From NCBI RefSeq assembly GCF_008389435.1, contig NZ_VUYS01000004.1, positions 124,001 to 188,000 on the forward strand: DNA of 64,000 bases, written 5' to 3'. Numbering within the stretch: the stretch's first letter is position 1; every line of letters begins with the position of its first letter. The notes beneath the pieces were generated by a model. The model was not told the DNA's origin, did not search any database, and saw only the letters and a list, made by a program, of their open reading frames with translations. Origin of the DNA: Candidatus Nitrosocosmicus agrestis (GTDB taxonomy: Archaea > Thermoproteota > Nitrososphaeria > Nitrososphaerales > Nitrososphaeraceae). The translations under genes and the position numbers were made by a program. Of the stretch, positions 49,801 to 59,275 are shown in pieces.

Positions 49801-50119
49801 CATTTATATCCATAGTAACACGGAAAGAGCTTGGTGGAACAATATCCAGAGATGCACCACAGACGGCTCCATCATAAGGTAAGCCAATTAAATTTCTCCA
49901 AACCAAAGTTAAAGATAATTTTCTTGCAGAATGTAAAAATGAAAGGACCAGATTGGTTTCAGGCTATTTAGGCAGATATCCTTGCCATTTTGACCATTAT
50001 ATGAAATTAAAATACAATTCCAAAATAAATAAAACTTTAATCAGCAGAACATATTGATTCTTTTAATACAATATTGTGCAAATGGAATTCTTAAATATTT
50101 TCCATTGTTTAAGTATTCA

Positions 50120-50611
50120 ATGAATAATAACTATTTGGTGTTATGTGTTTTATCTTTCCTATCGATATTGTACCTTTATCCATTGGTGACTTTTAGTCCT
50201 GTTCAATCGCAGCAAGGAGGAGGATTACAGATAACACCAATTGTACAATGGAGTGAGAATGTAGAGGGTATGTTTAGTTATTGTGCCTATGAAGGAACCG
50301 TTACACTTGACTCACTTAATGATCCACAAGCCTTCTGTGTTATTCCTACTGCAGAGGTATCCTTTGAAAATATGAAGGCCTTTGTAGATGATGGTATTGA
50401 CAATTATGAGCTAAAAAAAATAGAAACTCCTTCCGGATTATTTAAGGACGGAGCAACATATTCAATATGTGTAGCTTTTACCCCACAATCACAAAATGCT
50501 GGATTCAGTACTGCAGAAAGCTGCCAGCAATTTACCAACAAAAAAGGTAGTCATCCCGAAGAACCATTCATTAATTTAGATGATGGAGTAAAATTTACCA
50601 ACAATCAATGA
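50120..50611 (+). CDS. Secreted protein of unknown function
   Basis: About 163 residues from ATG 50120 (MNNNYLVLCVLSFLSILYLY), a good signal peptide; the longer frame from 50054 adds an unlikely leader. Mature part: LQITPIVQWSENVEGMFSYC, YEGTVTLDSLNDPQAFCVIP, IDNYELKKIETPSGLFKDGA and YSICVAFTPQ ... ESCQQF, with four Cys probably in two disulphides. Looks like a small beta-sandwich. Family not recognised. Confidence 0.6.
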   Translation: MNNNYLVLCVLSFLSILYLYPLVTFSPVQSQQGGGLQITPIVQWSENVEGMFSYCAYEGTVTLDSLNDPQAFCVIPTAEVSFENMKAFVDDGIDNYELKKIETPSGLFKDGATYSICVAFTPQSQNAGFSTAESCQQFTNKKGSHPEEPFINLDDGVKFTNNQ

Positions 50612-50977
50612 TCTTTTAATTACTTTTTTGTATCCCAATGGCGCATATCATTTCATTTCTATTGATTCTTAGATTTTATATTGCTGACTTCCTAAAGAAT
50701 TAATCGTCCACGAATAAAATAGATCAAATTCTAGGTGCTTCAGAGTATATGTTGACACGATAATTCCAAATATATACAAATGCACATCAATTTAAATCTG
50801 AAACTATCACTATCATAAAATAAATTCTAAATGTGTTCCCACAAAATTTTGTTATAGAGTGCGATGATAATGGATTATATAAATTGCGGTCCCAGCTCAA
50901 AATAAGTTTCTACAATATTCCCAAACATATCATTATATTTGAGGTCGCTAAGGGTAGATGCAACCCAGTAACTCATT

Positions 50978-52644
50978 TTACCAAATAGAAGATGATTTTC
51001 CTACATAGTGTACTACTTTTGGTGTCGGGCAATCCTTAATAAGGTCACTGATCTTATTTTCCATTACCTGAATATTCTTGGTAACAAATTCATGTTGACG
51101 CATATGGTCGGTCCAAGTATCGGCTATTCTGATTTCTATATAGTGACCCATGTCAGTCGGATCTTGGAATAATTCCCAGTAGGCCATTCCCTCGCTCTTT
51201 AGCAGACATCCTAATTCGCGTGTAATTTGCTCGAATCCTGCAGAAATGTTGGAATTGATACTACTATACTCTATTGTTATAAGAGCCTGATTTTTGTATT
51301 CCGAAGGCTCGATAGAATGTTGAGGAGGAAGTGGCCAGTGGTCGCTAACCGGTGTAAAATCAAGGTTATCCAACGATGTACTGTTATAATGTTTCTTTGT
51401 CAGTATAGTTGCAACCAAAGAAATAGCAGCCAAAGAAAGAGTAACCGGTATTCCAATCTCGTTTGCCACCGCTCCCCAAATTACACTTCCTATTGCTAAT
51501 CCACCATTTAGTATCAGAAGATAAATTGCTAGGACCCTAGCACCTATCCATTTTGGTGCAGATTTTGCCCCTATAGTATAAAATGTTGAAAGTATTGTAA
51601 TATGTGCCGCACCCCCTAGAGCCATAAGCAAGCAAAGAATCCCAAAATCTTGTATATACCCTACTGAAAATGTGACCATAGAGAGTAATGCGATGGATCC
51701 AATTATCATTGATTCAACCGAGACCTTTGGGCGCAACCTTGGTAAAAACTCAATTCCTCCAATTACAGCACCCATTCCAAATGATCCTAACAGCATTCCA
51801 AACCCGGTTGAATCAAAACCCAATTCATATTTAGCAAAATACGGTAATAAAGACAATAATGCACTGCTACATAATGTAAACAAACCTGCTCGGACAATCA
51901 ATACTCACGAAGCTCGAGAATAGCGAATGTAGCGTATCTGAACACGAATAGCTCTTATCAAATTCTCTTGAGGCAATGAAGTTTGACTCTGATTTTCACT
52001 AAGGTCATTGCTGGATGCTACAGGCTTTTTGGCCAATCTCCTTAGTACAATGATCATTACGATAAAAGAGACTGAATTGAGAAAAAATACTGCCCAAGGT
52101 GCAATAGCAGCCACCAAAAAACCTCCAATGGTTGGTCCGATAACTCGACCTATGTTTCCTCCCAATGCACTGAGGGTAAGCGCCGCAGGTAGTTCGGATC
52201 TTGGTACCAGTCCACTCAGCATAGGGATAATGGGAGTTCTTATCATAGTCATCCCAGCTCCTAGTGCAAAAGTTAGCATAAGTAGTATTGTGGATGTAAT
52301 AATTCCTGCCATAGTAAGAATTCCTAGTATGGCAGATATGATAGACATATATCCACATGTAATTAGCAATATCACACGTTTATCAAAAATGTCAGACAAG
52401 ATCCCAGACGGTAATGCAAGTAGGAAAATAGGTAATGTAGTGGCGGTAGTAATAAGTGAGACAAACAGCGGATCTGAGGAAATAGAAGCCATTAGCCATG
52501 ATGCTCCTACTTCATACATTGCAGCACCAACATAAGAAAAAAGGGCAGCAACCCATAACGACCATACATAGATGATTTGAAAGGACTTAGTCCTGACTGC
52601 GATGGTTTCTTACTCTCTTCATTTAACCCACCTTTTCTACCCAT
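50978..52644 (-). pseudogene. MFS_3-type exporter with C-terminal monooxygenase-like domain, broken
   Basis: ATG 52644 starts a hydrophilic leader (MGRKGGLNEESKKPSQSG), then a frameshift near 52570 is needed to reach FQIIYVWSLWVAALFSYVGA and AMYEVGASWLMASISSDPLF. The frame then runs to TGA at 51905-51907 (after IRYIRYSRAS) and continues in the same frame with VLIVRAGLFTLCSSALLSLL to 50978. Together about 11-12 membrane helices of a PF05977-type major facilitator plus a C-terminal ferredoxin-like domain (QALITIEYSSINSNISAGFE ... MRQHEFVTKNIQVMENKI) as in many of these exporters. One frameshift and one nonsense codon. Confidence 0.85.
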
Positions 52645-52914
52645 CAAAAATTACTATTCAATTGTTAGACATACGTTTTTCTAATTATCAGCAAACATTC
52701 CCAATATTTATGAAATGATTTAGAAGCATCCATAATAGAAGAGATCTCCTTTATTCAGAATAAGTATAGTATAAACCTGTTGTAGGCCATAATTTGACCC
52801 TTTCGAAGAATTATCGTTGATAGTTTGTAACAGGTAGTTTGGTGTAAATCAAGTATTCACGTGTATTCTATAGCAAAAAAAAGGATTGATAGATGCATAA
52901 GTAATGTCATTTGG

Positions 52915-53204
52915 TTAAAGTGGTATCGCTTCTTTTTTTCTATGTACAAGTTCATGAATCCCGTCAAAAGTAATATGAAAGTCTTTTCCATCTTCACAAT
53001 GTATCATACTTTGCGATACCAAGTCTTCAATAGCTTATCGATTAAGGGTGGCATCGAATCGTCAATAGAATCCATTAATTCTTTGATGTTAGTTGAACTA
53101 TTATTCCCCGTAGAGGTATGCGATATTAACAACTTTTCTAATACAAAACTTTCAACATTATGGAGACTTGCCGCCTCTTCTTGAAAATTTGACAACCTAT
53201 TCAC
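52915..53204 (-). pseudogene. Small helical protein, frameshifted
   Basis: First frame: MNRLSNFQEEAASLHNVESF, VLEKLLISHTSTGNNSSTNI, KELMDSIDDSMPPLIDKLL, TWYRKV then stop. A shift of frame at about 53005 continues MIHCEDGKDFHITFDGIHEL and VHRKKEAIPL to the TAA at 52915. Both parts have good protein character and look like the helical N-terminus and beta-hairpin of a winged-helix-like regulator. One frameshift. Family not certain. Confidence 0.55.
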
Positions 53205-54336
53205 GATTTCACGTGACTATTATGCTTAAATTCTTATCCTTATCGATTAACTAATATGGATAGGTGAAAGCAAAAATAGGCTATTTTAACCACCAAATTT
53301 CGCAACACAATTTCCGAGGTTGATACTACAATCAAGACATCGACAAACATAAAATAAAAGTACACCTTGCAAGAACATAGAGATTTTAAATATCATTCAA
53401 TATAGATGGTCTATTGATAATAGGGACTTTTGAGAAAAAAGGAGAGGGATAATTAATTAATATTAATTAAATACTAGTGGTAAAAAGTTTGCATAGACGG
53501 TGTGTCAAAATCGCTCTTCAAAATTGTTGAATTTAGTTCCCGACTATCGACAATTTTAAGCGTACAAGGTAATGAATCATCTATCAGGATGAACTTGGCT
53601 TATAGGAGTGATCGAGGCTTGAATTATCCATACTTCTTTAATGGCTTTGAAATCATTGATTTTAAATCTGTCCCGGGTAAGATAATTATTTTCCTATAGC
53701 ATACATCTGTCCTGTCGGTGATTTTGAAATATCTAATCCAGTAAATTAAGGCATTGTGATATCAAAAATAATCAAATAATTATAATAATTTTGAATTGTT
53801 TGTAGTCTCTTCTGTCATCGTGACATTTTGGCAATGAATATACTTCATTTGACAATAGTCGGCAATTGTCAAATGAAACGTAGCGGTTGTCATCAATTAT
53901 CATATATTCATCATTTTTTTTCGGTTCAAGACACATATAATTACAAATCTCGAAATTAATTCATTGAGTTAAAAATTTTGTTTTATATCTATCCATATGC
54001 CAACGTTCACTTTATTTTTAGATTGACAAAGGATTCAATCTAGTTTGCTAATTAGATTTTTTTAACTATGACGGGGTTAGCCGGTACCAAATAATTTGAT
54101 GACAGTCAGTTATATGGTATCTATAATGATCCATAGTTACGTAAGTATTATTTAACAAAATTACGCCGACAATACTTTTGAGCAATTCACGTATACAACA
54201 TCAAGCCCAATATCTATTTCGTAACACGTGGCAACCTGACGAATAATTAAATCCAGGAAAAGTAAAGTCGTATGTTTATGACTTTTTCATAAAAAAAGTC
54301 AAATCATTGAAACATTCAACACATCTTTGATCAAGA
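53205..54336. other. Gene-free stretch
   Basis: About 1.1 kb. A GTG-start open frame at 53502-53699 has weak protein character and I do not call it. Holds the long hairpin listed separately. Confidence 0.45.
53844..53877. repeat. Perfect 13-bp inverted repeat
   Basis: TTCATTTGACAAT (53844-53856) and its exact complement (53865-53877) enclose an 8-nt GC-richer loop (AGTCGGCA). No T-run follows on either strand and no gene ends nearby, so it is not an ordinary terminator. Possible protein-binding site, small RNA or relic of a mobile element end. Confidence 0.6.
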
Positions 54337-55428
54337 TCATTGTATTTTAATATCACTCACATCCGGACTCGTGGAATAATTTTCAATATAATTGATTGCT
54401 TGAGTCTGATTCCCTAATTTACTAAGAGCAAAGGCTTTGCCGTGTAAAGCATATGGATTATTTGGATCGAATGTGAGAGCTTGATTGAAATAAGTTAGTG
54501 ATTGCGAATAGTTACCTGCAATTCCTAATGAAGCACCCTTTATTATCAGAGCATTCGCATTTAAAGGATCAATTTGAATGGCTTTATCAGCATAGATAAT
54601 GGCTCCGGTAAAATTATTTATCTTAAACAAATAATCAGCCTTGCCAGTCAAAGCAAAGGTATTATTACTATTAATTGAAAGAGACTTGTCTATAAAAAAT
54701 ATTGCATTGTTTTGATTGCCGAGATGGTCAAATGCTAAAGCCAAGCCATACAGTGAATTGGCATTATTGGGATTAATTGAAATTGCACGATTAAAGTATT
54801 TAATTGCTCCCGTGTGGTTGCCCGACATGTCTAATGCAAAACCCATATTATTTAATGTCATTGAATTGTTTGAATCGAAATCCAGAGCCCTCTTAAAGTA
54901 TTTAACAGCATTAGTGTAATTCCCTAACCCAAAGGAAGACACTCCTTTATCAAACATTGATCTATTACTTGTTGTAGAATTTAAGGACAATACTTTCTCA
55001 AAGTATTTTATAGCATCCGTCATATTACCAGTGTTATAGAGGATTACACCCTTGCTGGCCAAAGCATCCATATTGGTAGGATCGATTTTTAAGATCTTGT
55101 TATAAATATGGACAGCATCAGTATGATTTCCAGAACTATCCATTGCCAATCCCTTTCCATGAAGCGCCATTGTATTATTAGGTTGTATATCTAGAACTCT
55201 ATCAAAGAAATCAATCGCTGTAGAGTAGTTTCCTATGTTACTAAGATAATCTGCTTGATCAATTAAGTGAGAAATATTCATCAATAAGGTTTCGTCTTGG
55301 GCTAAAAGATAAGTAGGAGAGCAAAACTGTTCGATATTATTAATAAATAATATCAATCCACTTACGAGAATCACAATCCACAATCTTCGGACTCTAGTAA
55401 TATCTAGAATAGAAGATAAAAGAGCCAT
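54337..55428 (-). CDS. Secreted TPR-repeat protein with a sequon in nearly every repeat
   Basis: 363 residues. An N-terminal hydrophobic segment (LWIVILVSGLILFINNIEQF, about residues 16-35) exports or anchors it. Then nine tetratricopeptide repeats of 34-35 residues, each with the GKA/GxA ... AIxYFxxAxxIxPNN pattern, running from about residue 50 to 350. The turn between helix A and B in eight of nine repeats is an N-x-S/T sequon (GNYS, GNHT, GNMT, GNYT, GNHT, NNFT, GNYS, GNQT), so sugar would be added at equivalent positions all along the solenoid. TPR solenoids bind peptides; here outside the cell. Confidence 0.88.
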   Translation of the reverse strand: MALLSSILDITRVRRLWIVILVSGLILFINNIEQFCSPTYLLAQDETLLMNISHLIDQADYLSNIGNYSTAIDFFDRVLDIQPNNTMALHGKGLAMDSSGNHTDAVHIYNKILKIDPTNMDALASKGVILYNTGNMTDAIKYFEKVLSLNSTTSNRSMFDKGVSSFGLGNYTNAVKYFKRALDFDSNNSMTLNNMGFALDMSGNHTGAIKYFNRAISINPNNANSLYGLALAFDHLGNQNNAIFFIDKSLSINSNNTFALTGKADYLFKINNFTGAIIYADKAIQIDPLNANALIIKGASLGIAGNYSQSLTYFNQALTFDPNNPYALHGKAFALSKLGNQTQAINYIENYSTSPDVSDIKIQ

Positions 55429-55566
55429 TAATATTTTACATATAATAGATATTTAAGCTATTGGAAGTTTGTTAACTTTCAAGAAACGATAGAAATAGCA
55501 AGATTCTGAATATAGATGTTATAAATAAGAGAGATATTCGTGATTAAATTTTGTAATCGAACCAAG

Positions 55567-55761
55567 TTATTTTAATTCGGTCCGAGTTCCATCAGGGTTA
55601 TATTGATAAACCTTGCCTGCTTCTTCATCGGCGGTTTTTTTATGGGATCCATCGCAAAATGGCTGATTATTAGTCAATCCACACATACAAATCCACTTGC
55701 TTTCATTTCCTACCTTTATTTGCATAGGACCTTTATCTTCCTTATGAATAATTCTCGTCAT
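55567..55761 (-). CDS. CDGSH iron-sulphur protein
   Basis: 64 residues with one CDGSH motif: Cys25, Cys27, Cys36, His40 in CMCGLTNNQPFCDGSH, binding a [2Fe-2S] cluster through three Cys and one His. The upstream KVGNESKWIC and the closing YNPDGTRTELK fit the minimal archaeal/bacterial single-motif type. Soluble, no membrane anchor. Role: redox or cluster transfer. Monocistronic. Confidence 0.93.
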   Translation of the reverse strand: MTRIIHKEDKGPMQIKVGNESKWICMCGLTNNQPFCDGSHKKTADEEAGKVYQYNPDGTRTELK

Positions 55762-55899
55762 TGAAAATAAGAGATCATACTGAATTATAAATGTGTATAT
55801 AGTGCAGACCTAAAACATCAAAATTGCATGGAAATTACTATTGTAATTTAGTTACTATTGGATTTATATACTCAATTTTGGCAAATAAGTTATCAGTTA

Positions 55900-56724
55900 A
55901 TGAAGGATACAAACAATCAAGAAAGATCAGATCTGAATTCTTTTTCTCCTACTTTAATAACAACATATTCACAAAAAGCTGTATCTACAATTCGTTCCAT
56001 AGAACGGATACTTTATTTGTTACTCTCTGTTTTGGTAGCATTTGCATTACTAGTACTCATTGATACTGCTGCTATAAAGGGTTACATACAATTCCTATCT
56101 GACGACGAATATGATGTGGTCCTTTCATTAATTGCATTGATTGCAATCGGCATTATGATCTTCTTGTTAAGGATTATTTTAAGGACCAGAAGAAAACTCG
56201 ATAACTGGGCTTATGTATTTGAGAAAAATTCCATTGGATCTTTGATTAGTATAGGACTATCAAATTTGGATAAAAGGGCACTTTTATTTTCTATTGTAGA
56301 GAACATAGGCACTATTACTGAACCTATTAAAGAATATATTTTTGCAAATAACGACAATATTTTTTCATTCTTAGACCAAAAAATATCCGATAAAACTTAC
56401 TTTGATATCTTAATAGATAGTGAAAAAATTAGATCCAGTGGCAATGATAGAGAAATTGAAATGATTATTAGTAAACTCAATGAGTATGGATCAATAATTG
56501 GGAAAATAATTTCTCATCCATCTACAATCCAGATTAATGAGATAAAGTCGTTTATTCAGGCCGTTCTTGAATACTCAAAATCCAAAAACAGGTTCGTCGG
56601 ATTGGCATTGTTAGTTGGTAATGAGGTATCCAATGAAGCAATGGAATACGCAAAAAACTATTCAAACAAATCAATAGGATATCTCATAATAATCGAAAAA
56701 CCTGGGATAATTAGTTCTGTTTAA
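55900..56724 (+). CDS. Two-helix membrane protein with cytoplasmic C-terminal domain
   Basis: About 274 residues from ATG 55900 (MKDTNNQERSD); an upstream TTG at 55858 is less likely. Two membrane helices: ILYLLLSVLVAFALLVLIDT and VVLSLIALIAIGIMIFLLRI, then a cytoplasmic region of about 180 residues, helical at first (KLDNWAYVFEKNSIGSLISI) and ending alpha/beta (KNRFVGLALLVGNEVSNEAM, YLIIIEKPGII). The last part recalls a restriction-endonuclease-like fold but lacks a clear D-ExK. Unknown function. Converges with the regulator gene 20 bp away. Confidence 0.65.
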   Translation: MKDTNNQERSDLNSFSPTLITTYSQKAVSTIRSIERILYLLLSVLVAFALLVLIDTAAIKGYIQFLSDDEYDVVLSLIALIAIGIMIFLLRIILRTRRKLDNWAYVFEKNSIGSLISIGLSNLDKRALLFSIVENIGTITEPIKEYIFANNDNIFSFLDQKISDKTYFDILIDSEKIRSSGNDREIEMIISKLNEYGSIIGKIISHPSTIQINEIKSFIQAVLEYSKSKNRFVGLALLVGNEVSNEAMEYAKNYSNKSIGYLIIIEKPGIISSV

Positions 56725-56743
56725 CTGTCTTCAAATAACATTT

Positions 56744-57067
56744 TTAATCAAACTCATGATCCAATTTATTAACGGATCTCGAAAAATCTAGAAAAGACTT
56801 TATCCATTCATGATATGCTGTTACACCTTTATCGGTTATTTTGTAAAAAGTGGAATTTGGGGTTTTAATTGACTGAATAAATCCATTATTTTCTAACTCA
56901 TCCATAAGATTATTTATTCGATCTGATCTCTGTTGCTTTATTCCTGGCAATTTATTTATGATATGATATTTTGATATCGGTGTATCTCTTGAAGAAATAC
57001 AAAGATATTCTAGGATGGATAGTATGGTATATTCAGGAGACAATCTTTTCTTACTTTTTATGCCCAT
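56744..57067 (-). CDS. Winged-helix transcriptional regulator
   Basis: 107 residues. TILSILEYLCISS, then ISKYHIINKLPGIKQQRSDR as recognition part, INNLMDELENNGFIQSIKTP and FYKITDKGVTAYHEWIKSF form the three-helix winged fold of PadR/MarR-like archaeal regulators. No ligand domain. Likely binds its own promoter. Convergent with the two-helix membrane protein. Confidence 0.85.
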   Translation of the reverse strand: MGIKSKKRLSPEYTILSILEYLCISSRDTPISKYHIINKLPGIKQQRSDRINNLMDELENNGFIQSIKTPNSTFYKITDKGVTAYHEWIKSFLDFSRSVNKLDHEFD

Positions 57068-57421
57068 TCTCTATCCCATTACAGCCCGTATTGATGCAAT
57101 AGTGATTATATATTGATGTTAATATTTTTTATACATCTTTTTCGAATTACGAATGCTTATCTAAGTTTTTGGTTTACAGGATTAGGTCAGAAGATCATAT
57201 GTATGATCCTGAATAAACATCTAAGCAACGAATAGACCATTGAAAACAACATCTTATCTACGGGATCCTAATAGCATATCAAAAATTTTTCATAATTTCT
57301 TTATTTATAATACATTTGCCATGTAAACCTTCTATCTTAATTATTGTAGAGGATCATCAGCCTTGGCCCGAGTGCAGGTTTGATGGACTAACATTAGTCT
57401 CATCGTAAACAAAATTCACAG
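57068..57421. other. Gene-free stretch
   Basis: About 350 bp containing the control region of the leftward regulator; no gene seen. Confidence 0.5.
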
Positions 57422-58021
57422 TTATGTACTATTGATCTCTTTAATATTCATGATATTTTGCTTGACAGGTTCATTTACCTGGTAGCTGGGACATGTTTTT
57501 AGTATTGCTATTTGTTGTGGAGTCATAGTCTCAATGTCCTTGCTTTCATATACGTATATAGTGGTAATTGGAAAATTAAATAAATCCTGAAGGATTTTAT
57601 CAAAACTAATTAAGGCATTGTCGAGCTTTTCTATCAAGAATCTATTGGTCTCTATCAAAAGTCGGACACCTTCCTTGTGTTCATTGACTGCTTTTTCAAT
57701 GACAGATGCCCATCTATATAGAAATTCATCTGCATGGAGACAGCAGGATGGATTGAACCACTCTTCTGTTGTTCTTAAAAGAATATTACTACTTTTTAAC
57801 TGAGATTCTTGCCTGGAAGTATAAGAAGACCTGTATAATTTATCACAGTCTTGAAAGCTTGAGTGGTCTTTCAAAAGAACTATTACTAATTCATTATTTT
57901 CAATACCATTTTTTATGAAGGGTACGAAATCGCATATTTGAAGGTCCTTTGAGTGGTACACAATAAATGCATGATTTCCTCGTTGCAACGAGTCAAACGA
58001 TCCCATTACTTTAACACACAT
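57422..58021 (-). CDS. MEDS-domain protein, second copy
   Basis: 199 residues (194 if the ATG five codons later is used). HAFIVYHSKDLQICDFVPFI and GIENNELVIVLLKDHSSF match the MEDS start, LLRTTEEWFNPSCCLHADEF and LIETNRFLIEKLDNALISF the later part, with ITTIYVYESKDIETMTPQQI at the end, the usual 'CxYxxxxxxxMxxxxI' type closing. No linked output domain. Divergent from the copy at 40412. Confidence 0.78.
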   Translation of the reverse strand: MCVKVMGSFDSLQRGNHAFIVYHSKDLQICDFVPFIKNGIENNELVIVLLKDHSSFQDCDKLYRSSYTSRQESQLKSSNILLRTTEEWFNPSCCLHADEFLYRWASVIEKAVNEHKEGVRLLIETNRFLIEKLDNALISFDKILQDLFNFPITTIYVYESKDIETMTPQQIAILKTCPSYQVNEPVKQNIMNIKEINST

Positions 58022-58392
58022 GAAACCGCTTTTTTCATATAAAAATAATGAAGTAATATAGTTCAGGTATCAAATAACACAGTTACTTTTGAATTCCTAA
58101 CATGCATCATTGCAAAGCTTTATTGAAGCTACATAGTAAAATACAGAGAGCAAAAATATTTTCAAAGATTAAAAGAATCAAGTATCTTTAACTCCCATAT
58201 GCTAGATTAATATTTACTCAATGTGGATGAAACCTTATTAACGCTACAACAAGATTCAACCTGAATTAAACAAAATATACATAAAAAATTAGTACGGTAT
58301 TCATTTGTAATGTCAAGGGCAGTAATAATGTTACTAGGACTCTTAATTAAAGTGCTTTACTTTTTTTATATCCAAATTTCTAAAATGTAATA
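58022..58392. other. Gene-free stretch between divergent genes
   Basis: About 370 bp between the MEDS gene (leftward) and the 58393 gene (rightward); must hold both promoters. Nothing else seen. Confidence 0.5.
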
Positions 58393-58743
58393 ATGGTTAA
58401 AATTAGATCAAAAATATTCAGAAATAATGAAGTACAAGCACTTGTGCAGGAAAACCGTCAGTTGATAAAATCAAAATGGAAATTAATTCCAGATCCCATT
58501 GTTTGGACTTGGGAAGAAATTCGATATAACCAACATGAGATTAACAATCTTAGAAAAATATTAAATTCAAGAATTTTAAAAATGAATAAGAATTGGCTTA
58601 AAAAAGCAGACAATTCGGATTTATTCGACTGCAACAGCAATAAATCAATTTCACATGAAAAATATGCCCACGTCATGATAAAGAATCTCAGACAAAATAA
58701 TAATAGCGGTAAATTGAACTGTTGTCAGTCTGAGGGTCTGTGA
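58393..58743 (+). CDS. Hypothetical basic protein
   Basis: 116 residues, basic and helical: FRNNEVQALVQENRQLIKSK, then WTWEEIRYNQHEINNLRKIL. No membrane segment. Two Cys near the end. Starts at ATG 58393 and is followed 34 bp later by another small gene, so they may be co-transcribed. Family unknown. Confidence 0.55.
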   Translation: MVKIRSKIFRNNEVQALVQENRQLIKSKWKLIPDPIVWTWEEIRYNQHEINNLRKILNSRILKMNKNWLKKADNSDLFDCNSNKSISHEKYAHVMIKNLRQNNNSGKLNCCQSEGL

Positions 58744-58777
58744 TAAATTATAGATACAAGGAGAAGTGGTAGTAAAA

Positions 58778-59035
58778 ATGAATATTACAATTTCTGAATC
58801 ATTAATGATCTGTGAGGCCAAGTTATGTGGCTGTAATAATAAAAAGAAAGTGGTATATGGATTTTCTGAACCGGTTCATGGTTTATGCATTGATAAAAAT
58901 CAACTAATATCGTCACAGATTCAAGCTTGCCGAAATTTAATACCAAATATAACTGATGAAACTGAATTAAAGACTGTACAGAAAGAGTTGGAGGAGCTAA
59001 ATACTATAAATGAATATTCATTTCCTCAAAAATAG
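58778..59035 (+). CDS. Small hypothetical protein with Cys pair
   Basis: 85 residues from ATG 58778 (MNITISESLMICEAKLCGCN); a GTG 12 bp upstream is an alternative, preceded by AGGAG. Contains C-x4-C-x-C near residues 12-19 and two more Cys (LCIDK, ACRNL), so a small metal site is possible. C-terminal half is helical (ETELKTVQKELEELNT). Function unknown; likely an operon with the preceding gene. Confidence 0.55.
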   Translation: MNITISESLMICEAKLCGCNNKKKVVYGFSEPVHGLCIDKNQLISSQIQACRNLIPNITDETELKTVQKELEELNTINEYSFPQK

Positions 59036-59275
59036 ATACTTTTTAAACTTTTTTCTAAATGTCTAAAATAATAGAAACATTTATTACATGAATTTCAAAA
59101 AAAAATTTACCGTACCACATATCTTTAGATCAAACAAAAACTACTCCATATCCCTGAAAGACTCCGGAATCTCGATCCCAATCCGATAAATAGTAGACAA
59201 ACCAAAGAAATAAGGTTACTCATATTCCAGATGAAAAGTCAATTTTTTAGAATTTGAAAGATGGTAACAGGTTAA

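Larger units (their letters stand above)
48823..49985 (-). pseudogene. Unknown gene interrupted by an IS6 element
   Basis: Upstream of the insertion the minus strand reads NLVLSFLHSARKLSLTLVWR and IGLPYDGAVCGASLDIVPPS, SFRVTMDINDQI up to 49801. After the element (from 49117 down) it continues directly as QLSFPGSLLGTIK, so the reading joins across the target site. Then frameshifts give VTLDAGQHVLDSDITKA, PMTKDEFEQAFDMQDVSFEV and a last frame GTIKTCRHLTRAVQITVVVE ending at TAA 48823. So the gene has both the insertion and about three frameshifts; decay may precede or follow the insertion. Family not recognised. The N-terminus is not defined. Confidence 0.65.

Noticed and set aside
52008-52535. 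Plus-strand 175-codon frame opposite the MFS gene
   Set aside because: Antisense shadow of a clear transporter remnant.
53502-53699. GTG-start frame of 65 codons
   Set aside because: Weak protein character, no family, no context.
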